The notes under the pieces: generated by a model
The model's input: only the letters and a program-made list of their open reading frames with translations
Databases searched by the model: none
What the model was told of the DNA's origin: nothing
Position numbers and translations under genes: made by a program
NCBI GenBank assembly: GCA_017618715.1
Contig: JAFZTS010000042.1
Span: 61,697 to 125,696 of the forward strand
Direction of reading: 5' to 3'
Source: Bacteroidales bacterium
GTDB taxonomy: Bacteria > Bacteroidota > Bacteroidia > Bacteroidales > UBA3663
Length of the DNA: 64,000 nucleotides
Shown here: positions 51,467 to 60,283 of the stretch, in pieces
Layout: every line of letters begins with the position of its first letter
Numbering within the stretch: position 1 is the first letter of the stretch

Positions 51467-53164
51467 ATGGAAAACCGCATCATCGAATGTGTCCCCAACT
51501 TCAGCGAGGGACGCGACATGAATGTTATCCGAGCCATTCGGGCCGAAATCGAGGGCTGCAAGGGCGTGAAGTTGCTCGATGTAAATCCAGGTGAGGCCAC
51601 CAATCGCACTGTTGTTACCTTTGTCGGAGAACCCGATGCCGTTTGCGAAGCTGCTTTCCGTGCCGTCTCTCTAGCAGGACGCCTCATCGACATGCGTCAT
51701 CATCACGGAGCCCATCCGCGCATGGGCGCCACCGATGTGCTGCCTCTCATTCCCGTTTCGGGCATCACCCTTCAGGAGTGCGCCGAGCTGGCACGCAAAC
51801 TGGCTCAACGCATCGCCGACGAACTGCGAATCCCCACCTATTGCTACGAAGCTGCCGCGCTGCGTCCGGAAAGAAAGAACCTCGCCGTGTGCCGAGCCGG
51901 CGAATACGAAGCTTTGGCCGACAAGCTCGCCAATCCGGAAACCGCCCCCGACTTCGGAGCGCGTCCCTTCGACGAAGCCATTGCACGCACGGGATGTACC
52001 GTCGTTGGTGCCCGTGACTTTCTCATTGCCGTCAACTTCAACCTCAATACCACTTCGACTCGTCGCGCCAACGCCATCGCATTCGACGTGCGCGAGAAAG
52101 GCCGTCCACAGCGCGAGGGAGGGTCCCTCACAGGCAAACCGCTCAAGGATGCCGATGGACAACCCCTGATGATTCCCGGCACGCTCAAGGGTACGAAGGC
52201 CATCGGTTGGTACATCGACGAATATGGTATCGCACAGGTGTCGATGAATATTACTGACATCAACGTCACACCGCTCCACGTGGCCTTCGACGAGGTGTGC
52301 CGCTGTGCCAACCTCCGAGGTTTGCGTGTCACAGGCACCGAGATCGTGGGCCTCATCCCCAAGCGCACACTCATCGAGGCAGGCCGTTATTTCCTTGCCA
52401 AACAGGAGCGCTCGACAGGCATTCCCGAGGACGATATCATTCGCATCGCCATCCGTTCGATGGGGCTCGACGACCTCAAGCCCTTCAACCCGTGTGAGAA
52501 GGTCATCGAGTTCCTGCTCGAGGATGAGAAGCGTTCGCGTCGCCTCGTCGATCTCACGGTCAAAGGTTTTGCCGAAGAGACTTCGCGCGAATCACCTGCA
52601 CCGGGAGGCGGATCCATCTCGGCCTATATGGGAGCACTCGGTGCTGCCCTTGGTTCAATGGTCGCCAACCTTTCGAGCCACAAGCGCGGCTGGGACGAAC
52701 ACTGGCGCGAGTTCAGCGACTGGGCTGACCAGGGCCAACAGGTCATGAACGAACTGCTCGTCCTCGTCGATCGTGACACCGATGCCTTCAATCGTCTGAT
52801 GAGCGCGTTCGGAATGCCCAAAACGAACGACGAAGAAAAACGCTTGCGCTCTGAGGCCATACAAAGTGCCACCCTCTATGCCACACAGGTTCCCCTCGAA
52901 ACCATGAAGACAGCATTCCGTGGTTTCAGCATCTGCCGAGCTATGGCTCTGACCGGCAATCCCGCCAGCGCCTCCGATGCCGGTGTAGGAGCCCTCGCCA
53001 TCCGAGCTGCTGTGCGTGGTGCTTGCCTCAATGTCAAGATCAATGCCGCCTCGCTCAAGGATCGAGATGCAGCCGAGCGTCTCGTTGCCGAAGCCAACGA
53101 TCTCGCCCACCGCGCCGACCTCGAAGAGGCCGCCATCACCCGCATTGTCGAAGAAAAGATATAA
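51467..53164 (+). CDS. ftcD: Glutamate formiminotransferase / formiminotetrahydrofolate cyclodeaminase fusion
   Basis: 565 residues, cytoplasmic, last steps of histidine breakdown: transfers the formimino group from N-formiminoglutamate to tetrahydrofolate, then deaminates it to methenyl-THF. Residues 1-330 are the transferase (CVPNFSEGRDMNVIRAI; MRHHHGAHPRMGATDVLPLI with the likely catalytic His83; NVTPLHVAFDEV). Residues about 350-560 are the all-helical cyclodeaminase (ESPAPGGGSISAYMGALGAA; NPASASDAGVGALAIRAAV). The two activities are separate genes in many bacteria; the fused order here is like animal FTCD. It is first in the operon. Confidence 0.94.
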   Translation: MENRIIECVPNFSEGRDMNVIRAIRAEIEGCKGVKLLDVNPGEATNRTVVTFVGEPDAVCEAAFRAVSLAGRLIDMRHHHGAHPRMGATDVLPLIPVSGITLQECAELARKLAQRIADELRIPTYCYEAAALRPERKNLAVCRAGEYEALADKLANPETAPDFGARPFDEAIARTGCTVVGARDFLIAVNFNLNTTSTRRANAIAFDVREKGRPQREGGSLTGKPLKDADGQPLMIPGTLKGTKAIGWYIDEYGIAQVSMNITDINVTPLHVAFDEVCRCANLRGLRVTGTEIVGLIPKRTLIEAGRYFLAKQERSTGIPEDDIIRIAIRSMGLDDLKPFNPCEKVIEFLLEDEKRSRRLVDLTVKGFAEETSRESPAPGGGSISAYMGALGAALGSMVANLSSHKRGWDEHWREFSDWADQGQQVMNELLVLVDRDTDAFNRLMSAFGMPKTNDEEKRLRSEAIQSATLYATQVPLETMKTAFRGFSICRAMALTGNPASASDAGVGALAIRAAVRGACLNVKINAASLKDRDAAERLVAEANDLAHRADLEEAAITRIVEEKI

Positions 53165-53210
53165 ATATATTATAGTAACTATAGTATCTATAGTGACTAT
53201 AGCTACTATA
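53165..53210 (+). repeat. CTATAGTAA-type short tandem repeat before hutU
   Basis: ACTATAGTA, TCTATAGTG and ACTATAGCT units at 9-bp spacing fill the ftcD-hutU gap. Confidence 0.85.
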
Positions 53211-53229
53211 AACAACAAAAGACAAAGAC

Positions 53230-55233
53230 ATGACCCTCCAAGAATTCCAAGCCGACATCCGAGCCGGCATCCCCGACTATTTGCCCGAACCACAGGCCTA
53301 CGACCCCGATATCAATCATGCGCCCAAGCGCAAGGATATACTGACACCCGACCAGAAACGTCTCGCCCTGCGCAACGCCCTGCGTTACTTCCCCAAGAAG
53401 TTCCACGCCGTGCTCGCACCCGAGTTTGCCGAGGAACTCCGCACCTACGGACGCATCTACATGTACCGCTATCGTCCACGCTACGAGATGAAGGCGCGCC
53501 CCATCGGCGACTATCCGCATCGCAGCGAACAGGCCGCTGCCATCATGCTGATGATCCAGAATAACCTCGACCCACGCGTAGCACAGCACCCCCACGAGCT
53601 CATCACCTATGGCGGCAACGGTTCGGTTTTCATGAACTGGGCACAGTATCGCCTCGTGATGAAGTACCTCAGCGAGATGACCGACCAGCAGACGCTCGTC
53701 ATGTATTCCGGTCATCCCCTGGGTCTGTTCCCCTCGCATCCTGGAGCACCACGCGTCGTGGTGACCAACGGCATGGTGATTCCCAACTATTCGAAACCCG
53801 ATGACTGGGAGCGCGACAATGCCCTCGGTGTAAGCCAATACGGGCAGATGACCGCAGGCTCCTACATGTATATCGGTCCGCAAGGCATCGTCCATGGCAC
53901 CACCATCACCGTGCTCAATGCTGCACGACGTATCATGCAGGGACGCGACCGGAAACCTCTCTTCGTCAGCTCCGGCCTCGGCGGCATGAGTGGTGCCCAA
54001 CCCAAGGCCGGCAACATAGCAGGCGTTGTCAGCGTCGTGGCCGAAATCAATCCCAAAGCTGCACAGAAGCGCTATGAACAAGGTTGGGTAGATGAACTGC
54101 ACACCAACCTCGATGAACTCATCCCCGCCGTGCGCAAGGCCGTTGCCGAACGTCGTACTGTTTCGATGGCATACGTCGGCAATGTCGTCGATCTATGGGA
54201 ACGTCTGGCCGAAGAAGATATCGAAGTGAACCTCGGCTCCGACCAGACTTCGCTCCACAACCCTTGGGCCGGTGGATATTATCCCGTGGGCCTCTCCTTC
54301 GAAGAAAGCAAGCGCATGATGGCCGACAATCCTGCCGCATTCAAGGAACGCGTACAGGAGTCATTGCGCCGACAGGTGGCTGCCATCAATCGCCTCACCG
54401 CTCGCGGCATGTACTTCTTCGACTATGGCAACGCATTTCTGCTCCAGTCCAGTCGCGCGGGTGCCGATATCCTGCTGCCCGACGGCCGTTTCCGCTATCC
54501 CTCCTACGTGCAGGACATCATGGGACCCATGTTCTTCGACTATGGGTTCGGTCCGTTCCGCTGGGTCTGCACTTCCTGCGACCCGCATGATCTGGAAGTC
54601 ACCGACCGACTCGCTACCGAAGTGCTCATGGACGAACGCCGTCATGCCAGTGCCGACATCGCTGGACAACTCGACGACAACATCCACTGGATACGCGAAG
54701 CCGGTCCCAACCACCTCGTCGTGGGCTCTCAGGCACGCATTCTCTATGCCGATTGCGAAGGCCGCACCCGCATCGCCCTTGCTTTCAACGATGCCGTGCG
54801 TCGCGGAGAGCTCAGTGCTCCAGTTGTGCTGGGGCGCGACCATCACGACGTGTCGGGCACCGACTCACCCTTCCGCGAGACATCCAACATCTACGACGGC
54901 TCGCAGTTCTGCGCCGACATGGCCATCCAGAACGTCATCGGCGACAGCTTCCGTGGTGCCACCTGGGTCAGCATACACAATGGTGGTGGCGTAGGCTGGG
55001 GCGAAGTCATCAACGGTGGTTTCGGCATGGTTGTAGATGGTTCCGAACAAGCCGAACGCAATATCCGCCAGATGCTCTTCTGGGACGTCAACAACGGCAT
55101 CACCCGACGCGCTTGGGCCCGCAACCAGAGCTCCATCGATGCCATACGTCGCGAAATGGAACGCACCCCCGACCTACAAGTTACCCTTCCCAACCTCGTC
55201 GATGACGAGATAATCGATTCTGCTTCATTCTAG
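53230..55233 (+). CDS. hutU: Urocanate hydratase
   Basis: 667 residues, cytoplasmic; converts urocanate to imidazolone propionate using tightly bound NAD. Recognisable blocks: YGGNGSVFMNWAQYRLVMKY, YSGHPLGLFPSHPGAPRVVV, FVSSGLGGMSGAQPKAG (NAD-binding region), SDQTSLHNPWAGGYYPVGL, and GRDHHDVSGTDSPFRETSN. It is longer than the ~555-residue proteobacterial HutU and fits the long form seen in Bacteroidota. Second gene of the operon. Confidence 0.95.
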   Translation: MTLQEFQADIRAGIPDYLPEPQAYDPDINHAPKRKDILTPDQKRLALRNALRYFPKKFHAVLAPEFAEELRTYGRIYMYRYRPRYEMKARPIGDYPHRSEQAAAIMLMIQNNLDPRVAQHPHELITYGGNGSVFMNWAQYRLVMKYLSEMTDQQTLVMYSGHPLGLFPSHPGAPRVVVTNGMVIPNYSKPDDWERDNALGVSQYGQMTAGSYMYIGPQGIVHGTTITVLNAARRIMQGRDRKPLFVSSGLGGMSGAQPKAGNIAGVVSVVAEINPKAAQKRYEQGWVDELHTNLDELIPAVRKAVAERRTVSMAYVGNVVDLWERLAEEDIEVNLGSDQTSLHNPWAGGYYPVGLSFEESKRMMADNPAAFKERVQESLRRQVAAINRLTARGMYFFDYGNAFLLQSSRAGADILLPDGRFRYPSYVQDIMGPMFFDYGFGPFRWVCTSCDPHDLEVTDRLATEVLMDERRHASADIAGQLDDNIHWIREAGPNHLVVGSQARILYADCEGRTRIALAFNDAVRRGELSAPVVLGRDHHDVSGTDSPFRETSNIYDGSQFCADMAIQNVIGDSFRGATWVSIHNGGGVGWGEVINGGFGMVVDGSEQAERNIRQMLFWDVNNGITRRAWARNQSSIDAIRREMERTPDLQVTLPNLVDDEIIDSASF

Positions 55234-55274
55234 AGCCTCTAGAATATCTAGAAAATCTAGAAAATCTAGAAAAA
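55227..55274 (+). repeat. TCTAGA-containing short tandem repeat before hutH
   Basis: TCTAGAGCC, TCTAGAATA, TCTAGAAAA (three copies) at 9-bp spacing; the first bases overlap the hutU stop region. Same family as 19469-19519. Confidence 0.87.
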
Positions 55275-55286
55275 ACCAAATAATCC

Positions 55287-56801
55287 ATGGCCTTAAAAAT
55301 ACACGAAATCAGCGCAGGACATCTGACGCTGAACAAAGTTTCCGAAATCATTCGTTTAGGTTACAAGCTCCAGCTTGGCGAAGACTCGCGACAGAAGATT
55401 GTACGCTGTCGCGAATACCTCGACCAGAAGATTGCCGAGTCGAAAGACCCCATCTATGGTGTCACCACAGGCTTCGGCTCGCTCTGCAACATCAACATCG
55501 ACAAAGACCAGCTCTCGCAACTGCAAATCAACCTCATGAAGAGCCATGCCTGCGGTTGCGGTGAACGAGTGCCCAACGACATCGTGAAACTCATGATCCT
55601 GCTAAAGGTGCAGTCGCTCAGCTACGGCTACTCGGGTGTGCAGCTCCACACCGTCGAACGTCTCATCGACTTCTTCAACGACGACATCTTCCCCATCGTC
55701 TATATGCAAGGCTCCGTGGGCTCGTCGGGCGACCTCGTGCCCCTTGCCCACCTCTGCCTTCCCCTCGTCGGACTTGGAGAAGTGGAGTACCAGGGTCGTC
55801 GCATGAGCGGACGCGAACTGCTCAAGCTCAAGGAGTGGGAACCCATCAAGCTCGATTCGAAGGAAGGCCTCGCCCTGCTCAACGGTACGCAGAACATGGC
55901 TGCCTTCTGCTGTTGGTCCATCATCCATGCCACACAACTCAGCAACTGGGCCGACTACATCGGTGCCCTCTCGCTCGATGCCTACGACGGACGTATCGAA
56001 CCCTTCCATCGTGCCGTCCATGTGGTACGTCCTCACAAAGGACAGATGGACACCGCCGAAAATATCTGCCACATACTCGAAGGCAGCGAACTCATCCGTC
56101 AGCCCAAGAAACACGTGCAGGACCCCTATTCCTTCCGCTGCATCCCGCAAGTGCACGGCGCTGTGAAGGACACCGTTCGCTATGTCCAAACAGTAACCGA
56201 CATCGAGATCAACGCCACCACCGACAATCCCACCGTTTGTCCCGATGAAGACCTCATCATCTCGGCCGGCAACTTCCACGGCGAACCCATCGCCCTGCCC
56301 ATGGACTTCCTTGCCATCGCCATGTCCGAGCTGTCCAACATCTCCGAGCGTCGCATCGACAAGCTCGTTTCGGGCACACGCGGCCTGCCCAGTTTCCTCG
56401 TCGCCTATCCTGGCGTCAACAGCGGTTTCATGATCACGCAGTATGCCGCCGCCTCCATCGTAAGCCAAAGCAAGAGCCTCTGCATGCCCTGCTCCGTCGA
56501 TAGCATCCCTACCTGCCAAGGACAGGAAGACCACGTCAGCATGGGCGCCAACGCCGGCACAAAGCTCTATCAAGTGGTACTCAACACCGAACGTGTCCTC
56601 GCCATCGAACTCTTCAATGCTTGCCAAGCCCTCGACTTCCGTCGTCCCCTCAAGACCTCGCCCATCCTCGAGAATCTTTACAACGAATATCGTCAGGTCG
56701 TTCCGTTCATTGACACCGACAACGTGATGTATCCCTATATCGCCAAATCCGTCGAGTTCCTCCGCAACTCCAAGATTGAGAACCTCTACAAGGCACTATA
56801 G
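55287..56801 (+). CDS. hutH: Histidine ammonia-lyase
   Basis: 504 residues, cytoplasmic; deaminates histidine to urocanate. Family blocks: YGVTTGFGSLCNINIDKDQL, NLMKSHACGCGE, VGSSGDLVPLAHL, LALLNGTQNMAAFC, TDNPTVCPDEDLIISAGNFHGEP, and QGQEDHVSMGAN. The MIO prosthetic group of this family normally forms from Ala-Ser-Gly. Here the tripeptide is Ser146-Ser147-Gly148, an unusual first residue. Since the rest of the enzyme and the operon are intact, a working enzyme is likely. Another aromatic ammonia-lyase activity cannot be excluded from sequence alone. Confidence 0.92.
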   Translation: MALKIHEISAGHLTLNKVSEIIRLGYKLQLGEDSRQKIVRCREYLDQKIAESKDPIYGVTTGFGSLCNINIDKDQLSQLQINLMKSHACGCGERVPNDIVKLMILLKVQSLSYGYSGVQLHTVERLIDFFNDDIFPIVYMQGSVGSSGDLVPLAHLCLPLVGLGEVEYQGRRMSGRELLKLKEWEPIKLDSKEGLALLNGTQNMAAFCCWSIIHATQLSNWADYIGALSLDAYDGRIEPFHRAVHVVRPHKGQMDTAENICHILEGSELIRQPKKHVQDPYSFRCIPQVHGAVKDTVRYVQTVTDIEINATTDNPTVCPDEDLIISAGNFHGEPIALPMDFLAIAMSELSNISERRIDKLVSGTRGLPSFLVAYPGVNSGFMITQYAAASIVSQSKSLCMPCSVDSIPTCQGQEDHVSMGANAGTKLYQVVLNTERVLAIELFNACQALDFRRPLKTSPILENLYNEYRQVVPFIDTDNVMYPYIAKSVEFLRNSKIENLYKAL

Positions 56802-56816
56802 TTCTAATAGATATTC

Positions 56817-58040
56817 ATGAAGAGAATACTCATCCGAAACATCACCCATCTCTTCGGCATACTCCCTGCTGGCGTCGAACGCCTCCAAGGCAAGGAGATG
56901 GCACACGTCGAAACAATCGATGATGCGTGGCTCTCTATCGAAGGGGGCCGCATCGCCGACTTCGGCTCCATGTCATCGCTGCCCGAAACCACTTTCGACG
57001 AGGTGATTGATGCCGAAGGTGGCGCCGCGATGCCCTGCTTCTGCGATCCGCACACCCATCTGGTTTATGCGGGCAGTCGCGAACAGGAGTTTGTCGATAA
57101 GATACAAGGGCTGAGCTATGCCGAGATAGCGCAACGTGGTGGTGGTATCCTCAACTCTGTCGATCTGCTGCATCGTCTCTCCGAGGAGGAGCTCTCCGCG
57201 CAAGCCATGCGACGAATGGCCGAGATTGAATCCAAGGGAACAGGTTGCATCGAAATCAAGAGTGGCTACGGACTTTCCACCGAGGACGAGCTGAAGATCT
57301 TGCGCGTTATCCGCCGCATCGGTCAGTCGTCGCGTGTCAAGGTCGTCTCCACCTTCCTTGGTGCCCACGCCGTGAGCCGCGTCTATCGCGAACGACAGGG
57401 CGATTATGTCCGTCTCGTCATCGACGAGATGATACCCGCTGTGGGTCGTGAGCAACTGGCCGATTATATCGACGTCTTTTGTGACCAAGGCTTCTTCACT
57501 CCCGACGAGACAGCTCGCATCCTCGAAGCGGGTGCACGCTATGGTATGCGTCCCAAGATACATGCCGACGAACTTGCTCCCTCGGGGGGCGTGCGTGTTG
57601 CGGTGGAGCACAATGCGCTTTCGGTTGACCATCTCGAAAGCATGCCCGATGACGAGCTCGATCTTCTGCTCGGTACGGCAACCATGCCCACTTGTCTCCC
57701 AGGCACATCGTTCTTCCTCAATATGCCCTATGCTCCCGCACGCCGCATGATAGACCGAGGCCTCGGCATCGCCCTCGCCTCCGACTACAATCCAGGATCC
57801 ACTCCATCGGGCGACATGAAGTTCGTATTCTCGTTGGGTTGCATCAAGCTGCGACTCCTACCCGAAGAAGCCTTCAATGCTGTCACCATCAACGCCGCTT
57901 ATGCCATGGGTCTGAGCCAAGACTACGGTAGCATTACTCGCGGCAAAGTCGCCCAACTCATCCTCACCCATCCCATCCCCTCCCTCGCCTTCATCCCCTA
58001 CGCCTACACCACCTCCATCATCCGACAGGTGTTGTTCTAA
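56817..58040 (+). CDS. hutI: Imidazolonepropionase
   Basis: 407 residues, cytoplasmic amidohydrolase opening the imidazolone ring to formiminoglutamate, the substrate of the ftcD product. Metal and active-site blocks: CFCDPHTHLVYAGSREQEF, EIKSGYGLSTEDELKILRVI, HADELAPSGGVRVAVEHNAL, VDHLE, and ALASDYNPGSTPSGDM. It lies 15 bp after hutH. With ftcD, hutU and hutH it completes the histidine-to-glutamate route; no hut repressor gene is visible. Confidence 0.95.
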   Translation: MKRILIRNITHLFGILPAGVERLQGKEMAHVETIDDAWLSIEGGRIADFGSMSSLPETTFDEVIDAEGGAAMPCFCDPHTHLVYAGSREQEFVDKIQGLSYAEIAQRGGGILNSVDLLHRLSEEELSAQAMRRMAEIESKGTGCIEIKSGYGLSTEDELKILRVIRRIGQSSRVKVVSTFLGAHAVSRVYRERQGDYVRLVIDEMIPAVGREQLADYIDVFCDQGFFTPDETARILEAGARYGMRPKIHADELAPSGGVRVAVEHNALSVDHLESMPDDELDLLLGTATMPTCLPGTSFFLNMPYAPARRMIDRGLGIALASDYNPGSTPSGDMKFVFSLGCIKLRLLPEEAFNAVTINAAYAMGLSQDYGSITRGKVAQLILTHPIPSLAFIPYAYTTSIIRQVLF

Positions 58041-58125
58041 ATGTTTTTCTATCGAAAAATGACGGGGATATATGCCCCGAAAACAAAAAAAACGCGAGGC
58101 AATCTGAATTTTTCCCTCCATTTTG

Positions 58126-58156
58126 TTGGACAATTCACCAATATTCCCTATTTTTG
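58126..58156 (+). promoter_or_regulatory. Promoter of the flavodoxin-like gene
   Basis: TTG (58126-58128), 20 bp, TATTTTTG (58149-58156); leader about 45 nt. Confidence 0.65.
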
Positions 58157-58167
58157 CACCCACAATC

Positions 58168-58206
58168 CATAATCTATAACCCATAACCAATAACCCATAA
58201 CCCATC
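58168..58206 (+). repeat. ATAACCC-type short repeat before the flavodoxin-like gene
   Basis: CATAATC, TATAACC, CATAACC, AATAACC, CATAACC, CATCATG units of about 7 bp right up to the start codon. Confidence 0.82.
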
Positions 58207-59043
58207 ATGAAGAAATTAGTCCTTATGCTTGGCGCACTCGTTGCGTTCACTGCCTGCACCAAGAAGCAGGCTCCCGCTCCTGAACCGGAACCCGCTACCC
58301 CCGGTTCTTTAGTACTCTACTATTCTCAGACAGGTTCTACCGAGAAGGTTGCCCAGCTCATCGCCGAAAAGACTGGTGCCGACATCGAGAAGTTCGGTGT
58401 AGCTACACCCTATGATGGCGACTTCAATGCTACCATCGCTCGTTGCCGCGAGGAAATGGAGAAAGGCACCGTGCCCGAAATCACTCCGCTCGTGAAGGAC
58501 ATTGCCAAGTACGACACCATCTATCTCGGCTATCCCATTTGGTTCGGCACATACGCTCCTCCTGTAGCAGGCTTGTTGAAGGCTGTCGATCTCAAGGGCA
58601 AAGTGGTTATTCCATTCTGCACCTTCGGTAGTGGAGGTCTCGAGACCAGTACGGATAACCTGAAGGCCGCTCTTCCCGAGACAACCATCCTCGATGGCTA
58701 TGGCGTACGCACAGCTCGTGTTGAGAAAGCCGCTGCTGAGGTAGCTTGCTTCCTCGTAAACGCTGGCATCGTCGCTGGCGAGAAGGTTGAACTTCCCGAC
58801 TTCTCGGCTGCTAAGCCTGTCACCAAGGCTGACATCGCCATCTTCAATGCCGCTTGTGGCGACTACCAGATGCCTCTCGGTATTCCTGTATCCGTAGCTT
58901 CGCGCGCTCTTGCCGATGCCACCGAATACATCTTCACCGCAAAGAACAAGGGCCAGAAGGACAAAGAGGCTGCCACCAAGATCTACGTCCTCGCTCCCAA
59001 CGACAAGAACGTGAAGCCTGAATTCACCAAGGTCGTAAGATAA
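58207..59043 (+). CDS. Flavodoxin-like lipoprotein
   Basis: 278 residues. Lipoprotein signal (MKKLVLMLGALVAFTAC), a Pro/Glu-rich linker (APAPEPEPATPGS), then a flavodoxin fold (LVLYYSQTGSTEKVAQLIAE for the FMN phosphate loop; YDTIYLGYPIWFGTYAPPVA; VIPFCTFGSGG). After about residue 190 comes an ~80-residue C-terminal extension of unclear type. A lipid-anchored flavodoxin suggests an extracytoplasmic electron carrier or quinone reductase. Its partner is not visible here. Confidence 0.88.
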   Translation: MKKLVLMLGALVAFTACTKKQAPAPEPEPATPGSLVLYYSQTGSTEKVAQLIAEKTGADIEKFGVATPYDGDFNATIARCREEMEKGTVPEITPLVKDIAKYDTIYLGYPIWFGTYAPPVAGLLKAVDLKGKVVIPFCTFGSGGLETSTDNLKAALPETTILDGYGVRTARVEKAAAEVACFLVNAGIVAGEKVELPDFSAAKPVTKADIAIFNAACGDYQMPLGIPVSVASRALADATEYIFTAKNKGQKDKEAATKIYVLAPNDKNVKPEFTKVVR

Positions 59044-59176
59044 TTGCACCACATTTCTTTATTAAAACATCCTTTCCCGATGTTTAGTGGGGACTGTCTT
59101 ACCCTGGGTAATTTGACCATATAATTCATCGAAGCACAGAAGACGTCAGTCTTTTCTTGCTCAAACTATTCAACCG

Positions 59177-59206
59177 AAGGCGCAACCTCGTATGGTGTTG
59201 CGCCTT
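59177..59206. terminator. Intrinsic terminator-like hairpin
   Basis: AAGGCGCAAC pairs with GTTGCGCCTT over a 10-nt loop. It lies 133 bp after the flavodoxin stop and also at the left edge of array 2, where it could end a leftward array transcript. Confidence 0.7.
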
Positions 59207-59252
59207 TGATGTATTTTATACCGAATAAGGAGCAAAAGGTTATATGTGTTCA

Positions 59253-59587
59253 TAAGTAGTGCAGGATTGCCACGAGATTGTATCAAGTGTTCACAGGTAG
59301 TGCAATATTGCCGCGAGATGGGTTCAAGTGTTCGCAAGTAGTACCATATTGCCGCGAGATGGGATCAAGTGTTCGCAAGTAGTACCATATTGCCGCGAGA
59401 TGGGATCAAGTGTACGTAAGTAGTACAATATTGCCACGTGGATGGTATCAAGTGTTCGCAAGTAGTACCATATTGCGGGAGTCGTGGTACTATCTGTCCA
59501 CAAGTAGTGCAGTATTGCCGCGAGATGGTACTACTTGGTAACAAGTAATGCAATATTGCCACAAGATGGTATCAAGTGTTCCCAAGT
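59253..59587. repeat. Array 2: eight 41-42 bp palindromic units
   Basis: The GTAGT landmark occurs at 59256, 59297, 59338, 59379, 59420, 59462, 59504, 59545 (GTAAT) and 59586 (GTATG), spaced 41 or 42 bp. The idealised unit is the palindrome ATGGTACTACTTG, four bases, CAAGTAGTACCAT (30 bp), plus a spacer ATTGCCGCGAG. Many arms have decayed on one side. It passes directly into array 3. Confidence 0.88.
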
Positions 59588-60012
59588 ATGACCAATCTCG
59601 GCCGAGATTGGTTATTCTTTTGTAGAAGTATGACCTTTTTCGGCCAAGATTGGGTATGCGGCATTTGGATGGAGCACTCTGACGGCCGAGATAGTGCTTG
59701 CTCCGATCGCGGCATGACCAATTTCGGCCAAGATTGGGTATTCTCTTCTTGAAGTATGACCAATCTTGGCCAAGAATGGTTATTCTTTGATCTCCGCATG
59801 ACCAATTTCGGCTAAGATTGGTTATTCTTCAATCGCGGCATGACCAATCTTGGCCAAGATTGGTCATAATACTTTTGGATGGAGCACTCTGTCGGCCGAG
59901 ATAATGCTTGCTCCAATCGGAGCATGACCATTTTTGGCCAAGATTGGTCATCCTTTGATCGAAGCATGACCTTTTTCGGCCAAGATTGGTCATTCCTCGA
60001 TTTGAGATAGAT
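59588..60012. repeat. Array 3: ten 42-bp palindromic units
   Basis: TGACC landmarks at 59589, 59631, 59715, 59757, 59799, 59841, 59925 and 59967, all multiples of 42 bp apart. Units 3 and 8 (59673 and 59883) carry a different palindrome (GGAGCA...TGCTCC around CGGCCGAG), giving a five-unit higher-order period. The best unit is a perfect 26-bp palindrome, TGACCAATCTTGG joined to CCAAGATTGGTCA (59841-59866). The spacer in some units is itself palindromic (CTTTGATCGAAG), with centres 21 bp apart. Confidence 0.9.
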
Positions 60013-60167
60013 GTTTCTCCTTTCGGGGAGGGTTATTCGAATCATGGGCCAACGATACTCAAATAATAATAGAATAGCTCAAAAAAATAAATGACCTGTC
60101 ATCACGACGGCCATTTAATACACACACATATTACTAATTTTAAAACATTACCATGAAAAACACGATG

Positions 60168-60198
60168 CAAAGATAAGGGTTTCCCATGAAATGTGCAA
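60168..60198 (-). promoter_or_regulatory. Complete promoter pointing into arrays 3 and 2
   Basis: On the minus strand TTG (60196-60198), 20 bp, TATCTTTG (60168-60175). No protein gene lies downstream on this strand for over 1 kb; the predicted transcript runs through the arrays toward the hairpin at 59177. Confidence 0.62.
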
Positions 60199-60283
60199 TA
60201 GATTGCACAAATTTTAGCATTTTTCTCTGCATTTTATAGGTTTGTTAACGCGAATTGTCTTCTCTGTCTGACAATTAAGTAAT

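Larger units (their letters stand above)
59044..60283. other. 1.24-kb gene-free region dominated by palindromic arrays
   Basis: Contains a terminator (59177-59206), array 2 (59253-59587), array 3 (59588-60012), an AATGaCC..GGcCATT hairpin near 60090-60116, and a leftward promoter (60168-60198). Short open frames here are repeats of 14-residue units without starts or family similarity, so I do not call them genes. Confidence 0.8.

Noticed and set aside
59365..60045. Small minus-strand protein genes within arrays 2 and 3
   Set aside because: They encode only 14-residue echoes of the DNA units, have no start context, and are fully explained by the repeat period.
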